Below, piece after piece: positions 27,048 through 36,474 of a DNA stretch of 64,000 bases. This DNA is from a candidate division KSB1 bacterium (lineage in GTDB: Bacteria; Zhuqueibacterota; JdFR-76; DREG01): positions 60,320-124,319 of the forward strand of contig JADFJB010000002.1 of the NCBI GenBank assembly GCA_022566355.1, in the 5' to 3' direction. A program made the translations under genes and the position numbers. Position 1 is the first letter of the stretch, and each line of letters opens with the position of its first letter. The notes under the pieces are model-generated. The model saw only the letters and a program-made list of their open reading frames with translations, was not told the DNA's origin and did not search any database.

Positions 27048-28175
27048 ATGCAACAAACAAAACATTCCAATTCAATACGTTTTGAAGATAGAGAATTTCT
27101 TGTCGAAACGTGGTATGATTCGGAAGAACTAGATGTAGTAACTCAGATAACGGAAAATGGCCATATTCTGGATACCTATAAGTTACGAGTGAATGAAAAC
27201 ACTACGGAAGAAGAGACTCAATCACTGACTGAGGAAACTCATAAGAATATTTCTGTGGATTGGGAACTATTGTTTTATATGTACAAGAAAGTGAAAGGTT
27301 CTAACCACGTACAATCACTAAACAAGCTCGGATTGGTTTTCGAAATAAGAAACCTACTGACCGAAGCGATTGATTGTTTTCAAGATGCATTATCGATAGA
27401 CGAAGATTATATAGAGGCCAATATTAATCTTGGCAATGTTTATACGAAGGCTGGATTATTTGACCAAGCAATCGAGTTGTTTAACAAAACCATCGAAAAA
27501 ACTCCCAATTACCCCGATCTGCATTATTCACTTGGCGTCGCCTATCTTAAAAAAGAAGATTTTATTAATTCGATTAATTCTTTAGAACGTGCAATCGAAA
27601 TAAATCCGTCTTATGATATCGCTCACTTCATGCTAAGTAAGGTATATTTATCGAGTATGAATGGTGAGCAACACACTTCTGATATGATACCCAGTCCTCT
27701 AAGGCAAAAGAAAATATTAGCTCATTTACAAAAGGCGGTAGATTTAAATCCGACTTTCGATCAATTCGAAATCCGAAAATCCATTGAAGAAATCCAAAAT
27801 GGAAATTTTGAAGAAGCGATTCAATTAGTTGAGGAAATAGATTTCTTAAACCAGGATCAACAAAGCAATCATTTTGATGAAGAGTTTTATATCCGATTTA
27901 TGTTTGGCGGTAAAGGCAAAGACGTCCAACTTCTCTCTGATTATATTGATGTACTTAAAGAGAAAATAGAAGAAAATCCGGGGTTTCCGGACCTTCGCAA
28001 TAATTTGGGTGTTGCCTATCTAATTCAGTGTAGAAATATTTTTTTGAAAGCGATGGATCAATTTCGAACAGCGTTAAAAATCAATCCTTCTTATGTTGTT
28101 GCTAAAAAGAACTTGAAATTAGCGGAGAATGAGGGAAAGGGGTTTATTATCTTATTACGAGCACTGTTAAAATAA
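27048..28175 (+). CDS. Cytoplasmic tetratricopeptide-repeat protein
   Basis: 375 residues, no signal peptide. A short N-terminal beta-rich part (about 1-75) precedes classical TPR units from about residue 95 (NKLGLVFEIRNLLTEAIDCF, then NLGNVYTKAGLFDQAIELF and SLGVAYLKKEDFINSI). One more lies near the end (NNLGVAYLIQCRNIFLKAMDQF). GGGAGAG lies about 8 nt before the ATG. It heads the run of genes leading to the giant secreted protein, so it could be an accessory of that system (inference). Protein-protein scaffold is all that can be said. Confidence 0.82.
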   Translation: MQQTKHSNSIRFEDREFLVETWYDSEELDVVTQITENGHILDTYKLRVNENTTEEETQSLTEETHKNISVDWELLFYMYKKVKGSNHVQSLNKLGLVFEIRNLLTEAIDCFQDALSIDEDYIEANINLGNVYTKAGLFDQAIELFNKTIEKTPNYPDLHYSLGVAYLKKEDFINSINSLERAIEINPSYDIAHFMLSKVYLSSMNGEQHTSDMIPSPLRQKKILAHLQKAVDLNPTFDQFEIRKSIEEIQNGNFEEAIQLVEEIDFLNQDQQSNHFDEEFYIRFMFGGKGKDVQLLSDYIDVLKEKIEENPGFPDLRNNLGVAYLIQCRNIFLKAMDQFRTALKINPSYVVAKKNLKLAENEGKGFIILLRALLK

Positions 28176-28190
28176 ACCCGGAAGTGAATT

Positions 28191-28649
28191 ATGAAAAAAT
28201 GGATTTTTTTTATTTTTGTCATTGTTTTAGCCTTTGTACTAAAAGTTGCAGCACAAGAAATAGATAGCGTTTGGGTTACTCCTTTAAATTCAAAAATAGG
28301 GACGTACACACTTTACGAATTAACATTTACTTCTCCCGATACCATAGGTCAAAACGCCAGATTTTCTCTTACTTTCCCTCCGGAGTTTGATTTATCTATG
28401 GTTTCTTTGGCTGGTTCAAATACAATGAATGGTGGGTTTAGTGTGACGGTCAAAGACTCTATTATAGAAATAGGTAGAAAAGGTGAAGGTAAACCGGTGA
28501 ATCCCGGCAATAAATTAAACCTTTTATTTAGTGTTGTAAAAAACCCGGATAAAGCAGATAACAATTATTTAGTGTTGTTTCGCATTTTAGACATCTTTGG
28601 GAATGCGGTTTCATCAACACAAAGCAAACCGGTTGTAATTGTAAATTAG
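28191..28649 (+). CDS. Small secreted protein homologous to the N-terminal domain of the giant protein that follows
   Basis: 152 residues with a signal peptide ending near KVAAQ-E (about residue 21). The body is a single beta-rich domain. It clearly resembles residues about 35-150 of the next gene: here FPPEFDLSMVSLAGSNTMNGGFSVTV and LFSVVKNPDKADN, there FPSGFDASNVIIATSSTMDGGFDVTF and IIGVVKNPTATG. It is therefore a stand-alone paralogue of that domain. Function unknown; it may cap, anchor or nucleate the giant protein. It ends 38 bp before the giant gene starts. Confidence 0.8.
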   Translation: MKKWIFFIFVIVLAFVLKVAAQEIDSVWVTPLNSKIGTYTLYELTFTSPDTIGQNARFSLTFPPEFDLSMVSLAGSNTMNGGFSVTVKDSIIEIGRKGEGKPVNPGNKLNLLFSVVKNPDKADNNYLVLFRILDIFGNAVSSTQSKPVVIVN

Positions 28650-28686
28650 ATCTCTGAATTTAAAAGAAATTTCGGATTGGACACAA

Positions 28687-31600
28687 ATGTACGCAAATTC
28701 ATGGAAGAAGTTTAAAACCTTCTTTTTTGTAGCATCAATTGTTTTTGGCTTTTCATCGAATGTTTTTGCCCAGGATGTAACGGCTCAGAGTACTGAAGCG
28801 GGGATTATGACAAATTATACATTTGATCTTACTATTGCCGGTACGTTAGATTCTGCGGCAACTTTTACTGCTGTATTTCCTTCCGGATTTGATGCGTCAA
28901 ACGTAATCATCGCTACTAGTTCTACCATGGATGGTGGATTCGATGTTACATTTGCATCAACCACCACGGTGAATTTTAAACGGGATGAAACAGGAACAGA
29001 TGCAACCGGTGCTGGGCATAACGTGATCATTGGTGTTGTTAAAAATCCTACTGCAACAGGTGTAACTGGAACTATTGTTTTGAGTGGCAGTGCGAGTGCG
29101 AATGGTACTGTAACTATAACAGCAGGAAGTTTAACAAAACTGGAAATTCGGGATACAGCAGGTGGTGGTGGAAGTGTCCTTACATCTTGGAGCATGACTG
29201 CTGATGACAGTAAGACCTATCATGCTCATGGTTATGACCAGTTTAACAATGATCTGGGTGATCAATCTGCAACGTGGAGTTCAACGGGGACTTTAGCGCC
29301 GACAGTTTCAGAAACAGCAACCAGTACAACTTTTAGTCCAACTACGGCACCGGCAGAGGGCGGTATAATTGCAACTTCTGGAAGTGTAACTGCTTCAGTT
29401 GCTGTTACCGTAAGTGTTGGAGCAGTAAATACTATTGAAATTGTAGATGATGGCGGGACAGCCTTAGGAACTCAAAATATTACGACAGATGATGATCTTG
29501 CTTTATATGCCAAAGCACAGGACATAGATTCTAATGACATTGGATTTGTCAGTGTTACCTGGAGCTCTTCAGGATTGACCCCTTCCGTAAGCGGCAGTGG
29601 AACGAGCACAACTTTTAGTCCTACAGATGATTCAAATGGTACGATAACAGCTACTCATCCCAATGATACCGATCAAATTACAGTGAATGTTTCTGTAGGA
29701 GCACTAGCGAAACTCAGGTTACGTAGTGCGGCAAATAATGGCGGCAGTGAGTTATCAGCCCAGGCGATGGTTATCGGTAGCAGTTTACAGATGTTTGCGG
29801 CGGGTTATGATTTAGATGACAATTATATAGCAGATCAGGCTTCATCGAGTTGGAGTACGACAGGCACGTTGACTCCCACGGTAACCGGCACGGGGACAGA
29901 CAAGACCTTTACCCCGACGACGGCACCGGCAAGCGGGACGATAACAGCGACAGCGAGTGGAAACTCAGCGAGTGTAGGCATAACAGTAAGCCAGGGCACA
30001 GTAGCGTCTATATTGATTCGTGATCAGTCCGGTGGACTAGGGAATGAAGTCGGAGCAGTGGCCATGACGTCAGATGAATCACGGACGTTTTATGCAGCGG
30101 GTTATGATGCCCAGAGTAACTTTGTATCGGATGTGACGGTGACCTGGAGTTCGGGTGGAACATTGGCTCCAGCGGCGAGTGGCAGCAGTTCGAGTTTTAC
30201 GTTTAGCCCGACGACAGCGCCGGCGAGTGGTACACTCTCAGCAGATGATGGCAGCGGCCATACCGATGATACCGGCACGATCACAGTGACAGTTGGGGAT
30301 CCAACGAGAATAAAAATATTGTCCGAATCAAGTGGTGAAAAACTTGAAGTTACTTCAGTTGTAATGACACCAGAAGAAACCTTACCAGTTCATGCATCGA
30401 GTTTTGATGCTGAAAATAATTATATAGAGGATGTGAATGTAAACTGGAGTGTAAGCGGAGATATCGGAACATTAAGCAACTCTTCTGGTTCTTCAACAGT
30501 ATTGACAGCAACGACTAAAGGTTTTGGCCTGATTGCAGCAGTTCATGCGAGTTTGATAGGTGATGTGACTGGAACCATTGAGGTACAGGCAGGCAATCTT
30601 AACCACGTCCTAATCATGACTAAATCCGGTGGTCCACCTGCCGGAGCTTTGGAGTTTGGCAATATCACAATTACAGCGGATGATTCCATAACCCTTTATG
30701 CAGCAGGCTTTGATGCCGGAGATACATATTTGGGGGATGCAAATGTGAATTGGTCTTCTACTGACCTTGATCCCGTAGTCAATGCTTCGGACAAATCCAG
30801 TGTGGTTTTCTCACCAGTACAAGCGCCTAAATTCGGTTTAATTTCCGTAACCGTGGTTGGTGCACAAGGTGATCAGACCGGGACTATTAGTGTAAAACCA
30901 GGAAACCCTACCGGTACTATCGAATTAACCGCAACCCCACCCGTGTTACCGGCGGATAATACAAGCAAATCAATTATTCAATCCAATGTAATCAGGGACA
31001 ATGATCTGAATCCGATTGAAGCAGGTACGTTGGTTACAGTTGCCACGGACCTTGGCACAATCACAAACCCACAAGATTTAGATCCACTACAGCCGGATAT
31101 TCAAATTGCGGCAAATTCTTCAGGCATTATTTCTTTTGAACTTCAAGCTGGAATTCAGGGAGGGACAGCATTTATAAGAGCAAACAGTTTTAACGCTGCG
31201 GGAGACACAAAGGTACAAATCACCAATTTACGAATTCTTAAAATATCAGCTCGAAATTTGGTCAGCCAGGGTCAACAGGATGTAATAGTAACAATGACGG
31301 TAGAAAACATTGGCAGTGAGCAGGTTATCAATAGTACGGCCTCACTGTTTTTTATAGGTCCGGCGCCTGATTTTACAAGCTATGATGGAGATTATACAGG
31401 ACGTACTCGAAGTAATTTAGTAATACCTGCAAACACTACAACAACCATCGATTTTACCATTGGTGTTAATAATGATGCTACAATCAATTCAGATATTACC
31501 ATCGATGGAAATGTAAGCGGCTCTGTAAATTCGGTTACAGTTTCAACTCAAGGTGCAGACACTACTGATATTTGGCGTGTGGAAACCCCTGCCGATCTAA

Positions 31601-34600
31601 GAATTCTCAGTGTCTCAACAAATCCCGACACTATTTCCCAGGGCCAACAAAAAATGCAAGTGGAAATGAAAGTGCAAAACCAGGGGCAAGCGACTGCAGA
31701 TATTTCAAATGCTACCTTAGCTTTTCGAAGTGGAGCGACAAATGTGGATAACCAGTATACTGTCAATGCAGACGGAGGGAATCCGATATCCATTATAGGT
31801 GGGGAAATAGGAACTTTCGAGTTTGAAGTGGATGCTACCGGAAGCGCTGACCTGGGTTCTATTACAATAGACGGATCCATTTCGGGTGTTGACCGAAATT
31901 CTAATGTTGAGATTAATGATACAGATGCAGACACATCGGATAGTTGGGTCGTTGTTAAGGCATCGGTTATACAAATTGTTTCGCTTCAACCATCACAATC
32001 CGAAGTTACTCAAAATCAGACTCGTGATTGGGATGTTTGGATGCATGTGAGAAATAATAATAATACCGGTGGTTCTACCGTACGGTTTGATAGCGCGCGA
32101 ATCACAATTTTTCTTGGCACTGAAGTTACACATGAATATTCAATAAGTACTCCAACAAGCTTTTTTAGCGGTGGACAAAATTTAACAACATTAAGCCCGG
32201 CAATCATTGATTCTGTTCGATTCATAATTCAAAACACCGGTTTTACCCGAGGGATTGCGACAATACAAGGGGAACTGTATGTGACGGATTTAACAAGCAA
32301 TGAAACAATACCTGCCAATACAAATGGGAACTCTGCGAGTTTGACAATTCAATCTCCGGCTATTTTAAGTGTCTTTTTTCTTCAATTAACACAAACGTCC
32401 GTAACGGTAGGTCAGGAAACAAATTGGGATGTAATTGCAAATATCCAAAATGACGGTGAGAGCACAATAAGAATAGACACCTTGGTGGCTAAAACTTTTT
32501 TGGAGTTTAAATTCCAATCCAATCCCATTAATGATTTTGTTATTATCCAACCGCCGGGTTTGGATTCGGGTGGATTTGATTTAATCGGTGGACAATCATC
32601 AAGCTTAGTTTTTACAATCGATAAAACCAGTAGTGACACTACCGGTTTATTTACGGTCAAAGCTAAAGTTTCAGGAACTGAGGTGAATAGCGGCCGTGAA
32701 ATTAATGATGAATCTGATCCAAAATTCTTTATTATAGAAGAGCCGCCTGAAATTCTAATCAGTTCCACAACAGTAATTGCTCCAAATACTCCGGACATTA
32801 ATACCGGTCAGGTATTTCAAGTAAAAGTTACGATAGTAAATGATGGTGGAGACGCAGTTAAATCGGTATTTGTTGGTTTAGAGCGCGATAGTCTTGGCCA
32901 ATCAATTTTTAGTTCACCTTTTCTAATAGGAACCATTCCGGGAGATGGGCAATCAAGAGTCGCCACCTTTTCAATAACAGCCTCACAAGCTGTGGGTATG
33001 TCCGAAACATTTACAAGCGCCATTTTAAGCGCCAAGGAAGAAAATACCGGGAATCTGGCAACCATATTACCTTCTGTGGATTCAACAGCAACCATCAACA
33101 TTGAAAAACCGGCAGGTCTGGATATTGTATCGGTAACCCCATCTCAGGATACAGTGCTAGCTGGACAAGGGATTCCTAATTTTTGGGATGTTATTGTCGT
33201 GGTGCAAGATACCGGCGGAGCCAGCATTACTTTTGATGAATTCAATAAGGACGATCTCGTCTTTCGGTTAAACGGTGAAATTCAGGATGATTATACTATA
33301 GATTCCCCTGAAAATTTAAAGGGTGGAGATCGAATATTAGAAACGGGTGAGCGGGATACATTGATTTATGTCGTCAGAAGCACAGGCGGTTTAAGCGGAA
33401 CGGTAGATATTTCTGTTTCATTATCAGCAAAAGATGACAATGATGAATCTGTGCTGGGAGTTACTAAATCAGGTTCAGTTGTAGTTAAATCCGCTGCGAT
33501 TGTTCAACTGATAAAAACAGAAATAGAAGCCCCTCACCTGTTAGACCAGAACAATGCTGAAGTAAACCGAGGCGCCATCTTCAAAGTAATAGCCACTGTT
33601 GAAAATAAAGCGAGCGAAAATGTAAAAGATGTTTGGATGAGTATCATCAGCACCGGTGGATCAGAATTAATCGATACGTCTGTATCTATTCCATTTATTC
33701 CTGCTCGCGAAAGCCGATCAGCTGAATTTGAGATTAGAGCAGATTCCCAAGTAAACCCTGGAGAGACGTTTACGGTCAGGATTGATAGTGCAAGATCACA
33801 ATTAAGTAATCAGCCCGCTTCTATTCAAGAACCCTTTGATGCAACCGCAATTGCGGTCATTGAAAATCCGGCAGTGGCAACGGTTGATTTATCGATTAAC
33901 GATCAGGATGGATTACTTTCAGTTGAGCAAGCAGTAGAAGTCAGTGTATCCCTTGTCAATAATGGTGGCTCTCGCCTCGTTGGCACAGGACGCGTTGAGT
34001 TGATTATTCCGCAGAATTATGAACTTATTTTTGGAAATGACACAAGTTATGTGGCAAAAGATACGGTAGATATAGTATTTGGCACACAGGTACATTGGAA
34101 CCTGGTTACACCGAAATTTAGCCAGGGTCCAGACATATTGATTGCCAATCTTCTTGTAGCGCCTAAAGATGAAAACACGGATCAAGACGCAATTATAACA
34201 CCTGGATTTGACGAAACAATTATTGAAACCATCTCTGGCCAATTATTAACAGAAGAAGAGATTATAGACCCGGAAGGAGCCAAAGATGGTATTGTTTCTA
34301 CCGAACAAGAATTTGAATTAAGATCAATAATCCAGGCTCCTGGCAACTTTAATAAACGTAAAGCTACGTTAATTTTGCCATCCCCATATGAAGTTATCAC
34401 TACTAATTTAACTCAGGACTATGATGATCAGGATGAAATAATTTGGCATATTAAAGCTCCTGCAAGTATCGATCAGCAAAAACGGTATCTAATCATACAA
34501 GCACAAGCCACTGATGAATTCGGCACAACAGTATTTGCTGTTCCCGATAGTGTTGAGGTTGAAACTGTTAAACGCGCCAATTTACGTGTTACTGGTTTCA

Positions 34601-36465
34601 TTTCTGAACCTCAGGGTGCGTTGGACGGGACACTCTCAGCAAATCAACCTTTCACAATAAGAGCCAGAATTGAGAACTTGGGAAAAGCAAGGACCGAAGG
34701 GGCTGCTTCGGTTAGTTTAAACCTGGGATTCTCAGGAGTTACTGTTCAGGAACCACTTGATCGGCCGTTTGTTTTTGATCCCGACAAAGTTGAATCTGTG
34801 GTTGATTGGCATGCAACAGCGCCAAATCAAGTGACTCCGACATCATGGATAACAGTGTCTATCGATACAATTCCGGATGATGAAAATACGAACCAATTAG
34901 CCCAGGTTAGTCAAGATCAATTTCAAATCCAGGTTCAAACGGTAAAAGCAGGTGATTTGTCAGATAGTCTTTGGATTAGTTTTCCAGAAGGTGCAACAGA
35001 CAGTGTTTTATCAACAGACCAACAATTTAAAGTACGAGCATTAGTGACTTTCTTAAATGCCGAAGAGGTCACTACTATATTAACTCTACCACCGGGCTTT
35101 GATACTGAAAACAACTCCAGACTTGTGTTCGTATCAGGAGCCATTGTTTCGTGGGATGTAACGGCTTCTTCGACAGGTGTACAAAATCAAGTACTTGTAG
35201 TTCAAAGCCACGCTAGAGATGAAAATGATAGCAACCGTGAGATTTTCAGCGTAGCTGACAGTATCGCTTTAACGGTTGTTCAAAAAGCAAGAGTGCAGGT
35301 AGTCGCAAGAGTCACGGATCCTTTTGATGCTAAAGAAGGAATTGTATCAACGGAACAAGAATTTACTATTAGTGCGACTGTGGAAAATGCGGGTGCAGCA
35401 GACCTGAAAGGAGAATCCCAGCTTAGACTGGTATTGCCGGCTGGGTTTTCAACTGTGAATGATACCGTCACTATCAAAGAAACTTCAAACCAAATGGCAA
35501 GTTGGAGAGTAAAGGCACCTGTCTTACCTTCAGCAATTCCACAAAATATCACAGTATTTCTTGCCAGAGCACCCAATGACGAAAACACGAACGATCACGC
35601 AACTGTTGATATTTCAGTGGATAATGTCACATTAACAGTTGAACAGAAAAAATTAGAGATTGAATTAAATTCATCAATTGCCCCAGGTGCGTTTTTAAAA
35701 GGCGCAAAAAATGTTGGAGTATTGGGTCTCAATTTGAGAAACAGCGGTGGGCAAGGTTCGAGTTCAATTATTATTTCAAGAATTAATTTATATGTACGGG
35801 ATGAGAATAATGAAAACCTTCCACCGAATTCTATTTTTTCATATATTTCGGTAAGGAATAGCAGAGACACAACGGATATTTTTGGGGCAATAATACCTGG
35901 TTCCGACAATCCAATGACTATACCGTTAGATCTGTTAAAGCTTAAATTAGAACCTGGTATTCTTAAGTTTATTGGGATTTATGTTGATATCTTACCTACT
36001 GCGAATACGACTAATTTTTATGTTACGTTTCTATTCGATGACGACATCGATGCTATTGACGAAAACACCCAAAAACACGTTTTCCTGGTAAATCAAAGTG
36101 GCGAAGACCTTGATATTCTGACGCTTAGATCAGACAATACCGGGATCGTTGAACCCAGTTTTTCTACTTTTGGAAATTATCCTAATCCATTTGGCAGGTC
36201 TGGATCATTCACCAAGTTCTTTTATGTTTTAGAAGAAAAAACAGGTGGAGAGCTGCGAATTTACACTCTTGTGGGAGATTTAGTTAGGGTGTATTCCTTT
36301 AGTGAAGCCGACGATGAATTTAGTTCTAAGGGACCTCATGACGGCTCAATTTCATGGGATGGGAAAAATGGCAATGGAGATTTAGTATTGAACGGCGTTT
36401 ATATTGCCATTTTAACCACAAATAGTGGAAAACAAGCAATGACAAAAGTTGCCGTAGTTAAATAG
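28687..36465 (+). CDS. Giant secreted repeat protein with FlgD-like (T9SS-style) C-terminus
   Basis: 2592 residues. A signal peptide ends near VFAQ-D (about 29). Domain A (about 35-150) is shared with the preceding small protein. Six Ig-like repeats of about 98 residues follow (about 151-740), each with a TADDS..YAAGYD centre and a WSS strand. Next are about seven CARDB-like units (about 847-1731; pattern SQGQ..V.M.VxN.G), then about five units (about 1733-2318) marked by STEQEF openings and DENTN near their ends. The C-terminal 95 residues (NYPNPF, then GDLVRVYSF, ISWDGKNGNG, NGVYIA) are a FlgD-like domain typical of type IX secretion cargo. Likely a surface or extracellular adhesin or stalk protein; the following gene is PorV-like. 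No catalytic motif is visible. Confidence 0.88.
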   Translation: MYANSWKKFKTFFFVASIVFGFSSNVFAQDVTAQSTEAGIMTNYTFDLTIAGTLDSAATFTAVFPSGFDASNVIIATSSTMDGGFDVTFASTTTVNFKRDETGTDATGAGHNVIIGVVKNPTATGVTGTIVLSGSASANGTVTITAGSLTKLEIRDTAGGGGSVLTSWSMTADDSKTYHAHGYDQFNNDLGDQSATWSSTGTLAPTVSETATSTTFSPTTAPAEGGIIATSGSVTASVAVTVSVGAVNTIEIVDDGGTALGTQNITTDDDLALYAKAQDIDSNDIGFVSVTWSSSGLTPSVSGSGTSTTFSPTDDSNGTITATHPNDTDQITVNVSVGALAKLRLRSAANNGGSELSAQAMVIGSSLQMFAAGYDLDDNYIADQASSSWSTTGTLTPTVTGTGTDKTFTPTTAPASGTITATASGNSASVGITVSQGTVASILIRDQSGGLGNEVGAVAMTSDESRTFYAAGYDAQSNFVSDVTVTWSSGGTLAPAASGSSSSFTFSPTTAPASGTLSADDGSGHTDDTGTITVTVGDPTRIKILSESSGEKLEVTSVVMTPEETLPVHASSFDAENNYIEDVNVNWSVSGDIGTLSNSSGSSTVLTATTKGFGLIAAVHASLIGDVTGTIEVQAGNLNHVLIMTKSGGPPAGALEFGNITITADDSITLYAAGFDAGDTYLGDANVNWSSTDLDPVVNASDKSSVVFSPVQAPKFGLISVTVVGAQGDQTGTISVKPGNPTGTIELTATPPVLPADNTSKSIIQSNVIRDNDLNPIEAGTLVTVATDLGTITNPQDLDPLQPDIQIAANSSGIISFELQAGIQGGTAFIRANSFNAAGDTKVQITNLRILKISARNLVSQGQQDVIVTMTVENIGSEQVINSTASLFFIGPAPDFTSYDGDYTGRTRSNLVIPANTTTTIDFTIGVNNDATINSDITIDGNVSGSVNSVTVSTQGADTTDIWRVETPADLRILSVSTNPDTISQGQQKMQVEMKVQNQGQATADISNATLAFRSGATNVDNQYTVNADGGNPISIIGGEIGTFEFEVDATGSADLGSITIDGSISGVDRNSNVEINDTDADTSDSWVVVKASVIQIVSLQPSQSEVTQNQTRDWDVWMHVRNNNNTGGSTVRFDSARITIFLGTEVTHEYSISTPTSFFSGGQNLTTLSPAIIDSVRFIIQNTGFTRGIATIQGELYVTDLTSNETIPANTNGNSASLTIQSPAILSVFFLQLTQTSVTVGQETNWDVIANIQNDGESTIRIDTLVAKTFLEFKFQSNPINDFVIIQPPGLDSGGFDLIGGQSSSLVFTIDKTSSDTTGLFTVKAKVSGTEVNSGREINDESDPKFFIIEEPPEILISSTTVIAPNTPDINTGQVFQVKVTIVNDGGDAVKSVFVGLERDSLGQSIFSSPFLIGTIPGDGQSRVATFSITASQAVGMSETFTSAILSAKEENTGNLATILPSVDSTATINIEKPAGLDIVSVTPSQDTVLAGQGIPNFWDVIVVVQDTGGASITFDEFNKDDLVFRLNGEIQDDYTIDSPENLKGGDRILETGERDTLIYVVRSTGGLSGTVDISVSLSAKDDNDESVLGVTKSGSVVVKSAAIVQLIKTEIEAPHLLDQNNAEVNRGAIFKVIATVENKASENVKDVWMSIISTGGSELIDTSVSIPFIPARESRSAEFEIRADSQVNPGETFTVRIDSARSQLSNQPASIQEPFDATAIAVIENPAVATVDLSINDQDGLLSVEQAVEVSVSLVNNGGSRLVGTGRVELIIPQNYELIFGNDTSYVAKDTVDIVFGTQVHWNLVTPKFSQGPDILIANLLVAPKDENTDQDAIITPGFDETIIETISGQLLTEEEIIDPEGAKDGIVSTEQEFELRSIIQAPGNFNKRKATLILPSPYEVITTNLTQDYDDQDEIIWHIKAPASIDQQKRYLIIQAQATDEFGTTVFAVPDSVEVETVKRANLRVTGFISEPQGALDGTLSANQPFTIRARIENLGKARTEGAASVSLNLGFSGVTVQEPLDRPFVFDPDKVESVVDWHATAPNQVTPTSWITVSIDTIPDDENTNQLAQVSQDQFQIQVQTVKAGDLSDSLWISFPEGATDSVLSTDQQFKVRALVTFLNAEEVTTILTLPPGFDTENNSRLVFVSGAIVSWDVTASSTGVQNQVLVVQSHARDENDSNREIFSVADSIALTVVQKARVQVVARVTDPFDAKEGIVSTEQEFTISATVENAGAADLKGESQLRLVLPAGFSTVNDTVTIKETSNQMASWRVKAPVLPSAIPQNITVFLARAPNDENTNDHATVDISVDNVTLTVEQKKLEIELNSSIAPGAFLKGAKNVGVLGLNLRNSGGQGSSSIIISRINLYVRDENNENLPPNSIFSYISVRNSRDTTDIFGAIIPGSDNPMTIPLDLLKLKLEPGILKFIGIYVDILPTANTTNFYVTFLFDDDIDAIDENTQKHVFLVNQSGEDLDILTLRSDNTGIVEPSFSTFGNYPNPFGRSGSFTKFFYVLEEKTGGELRIYTLVGDLVRVYSFSEADDEFSSKGPHDGSISWDGKNGNGDLVLNGVYIAILTTNSGKQAMTKVAVVK
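29140..30905 (+). repeat. Six tandem Ig-like repeat units, about 295 bp each, within the giant gene
   Basis: Unit starts are near 29140, 29434, 29712, 30011, 30312 and 30608. Each encodes a short I-x-I-R/x strand, a TADDS-like turn, a YAAGYD-like core, a WSS strand, an FSPTTAP loop and a TITV strand. Units 1, 3 and 4 share long near-identical nucleotide stretches around the TTAPASG loop. Units 3-4 are markedly richer in G+C. Confidence 0.8.
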
Positions 36466-36474
36466 AAGGTTGCT

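Noticed and set aside
29140..30905. CRISPR-like regular repeats
   Set aside because: The period of about 295 bp is coding, in frame and diverged at the DNA level; it encodes Ig-like units. No CRISPR array or cas gene was seen anywhere.
33919..34242. Minus-strand open frames within the giant gene
   Set aside because: They lie opposite a clearly coding repeat protein, have no ribosome sites and match no family pattern.
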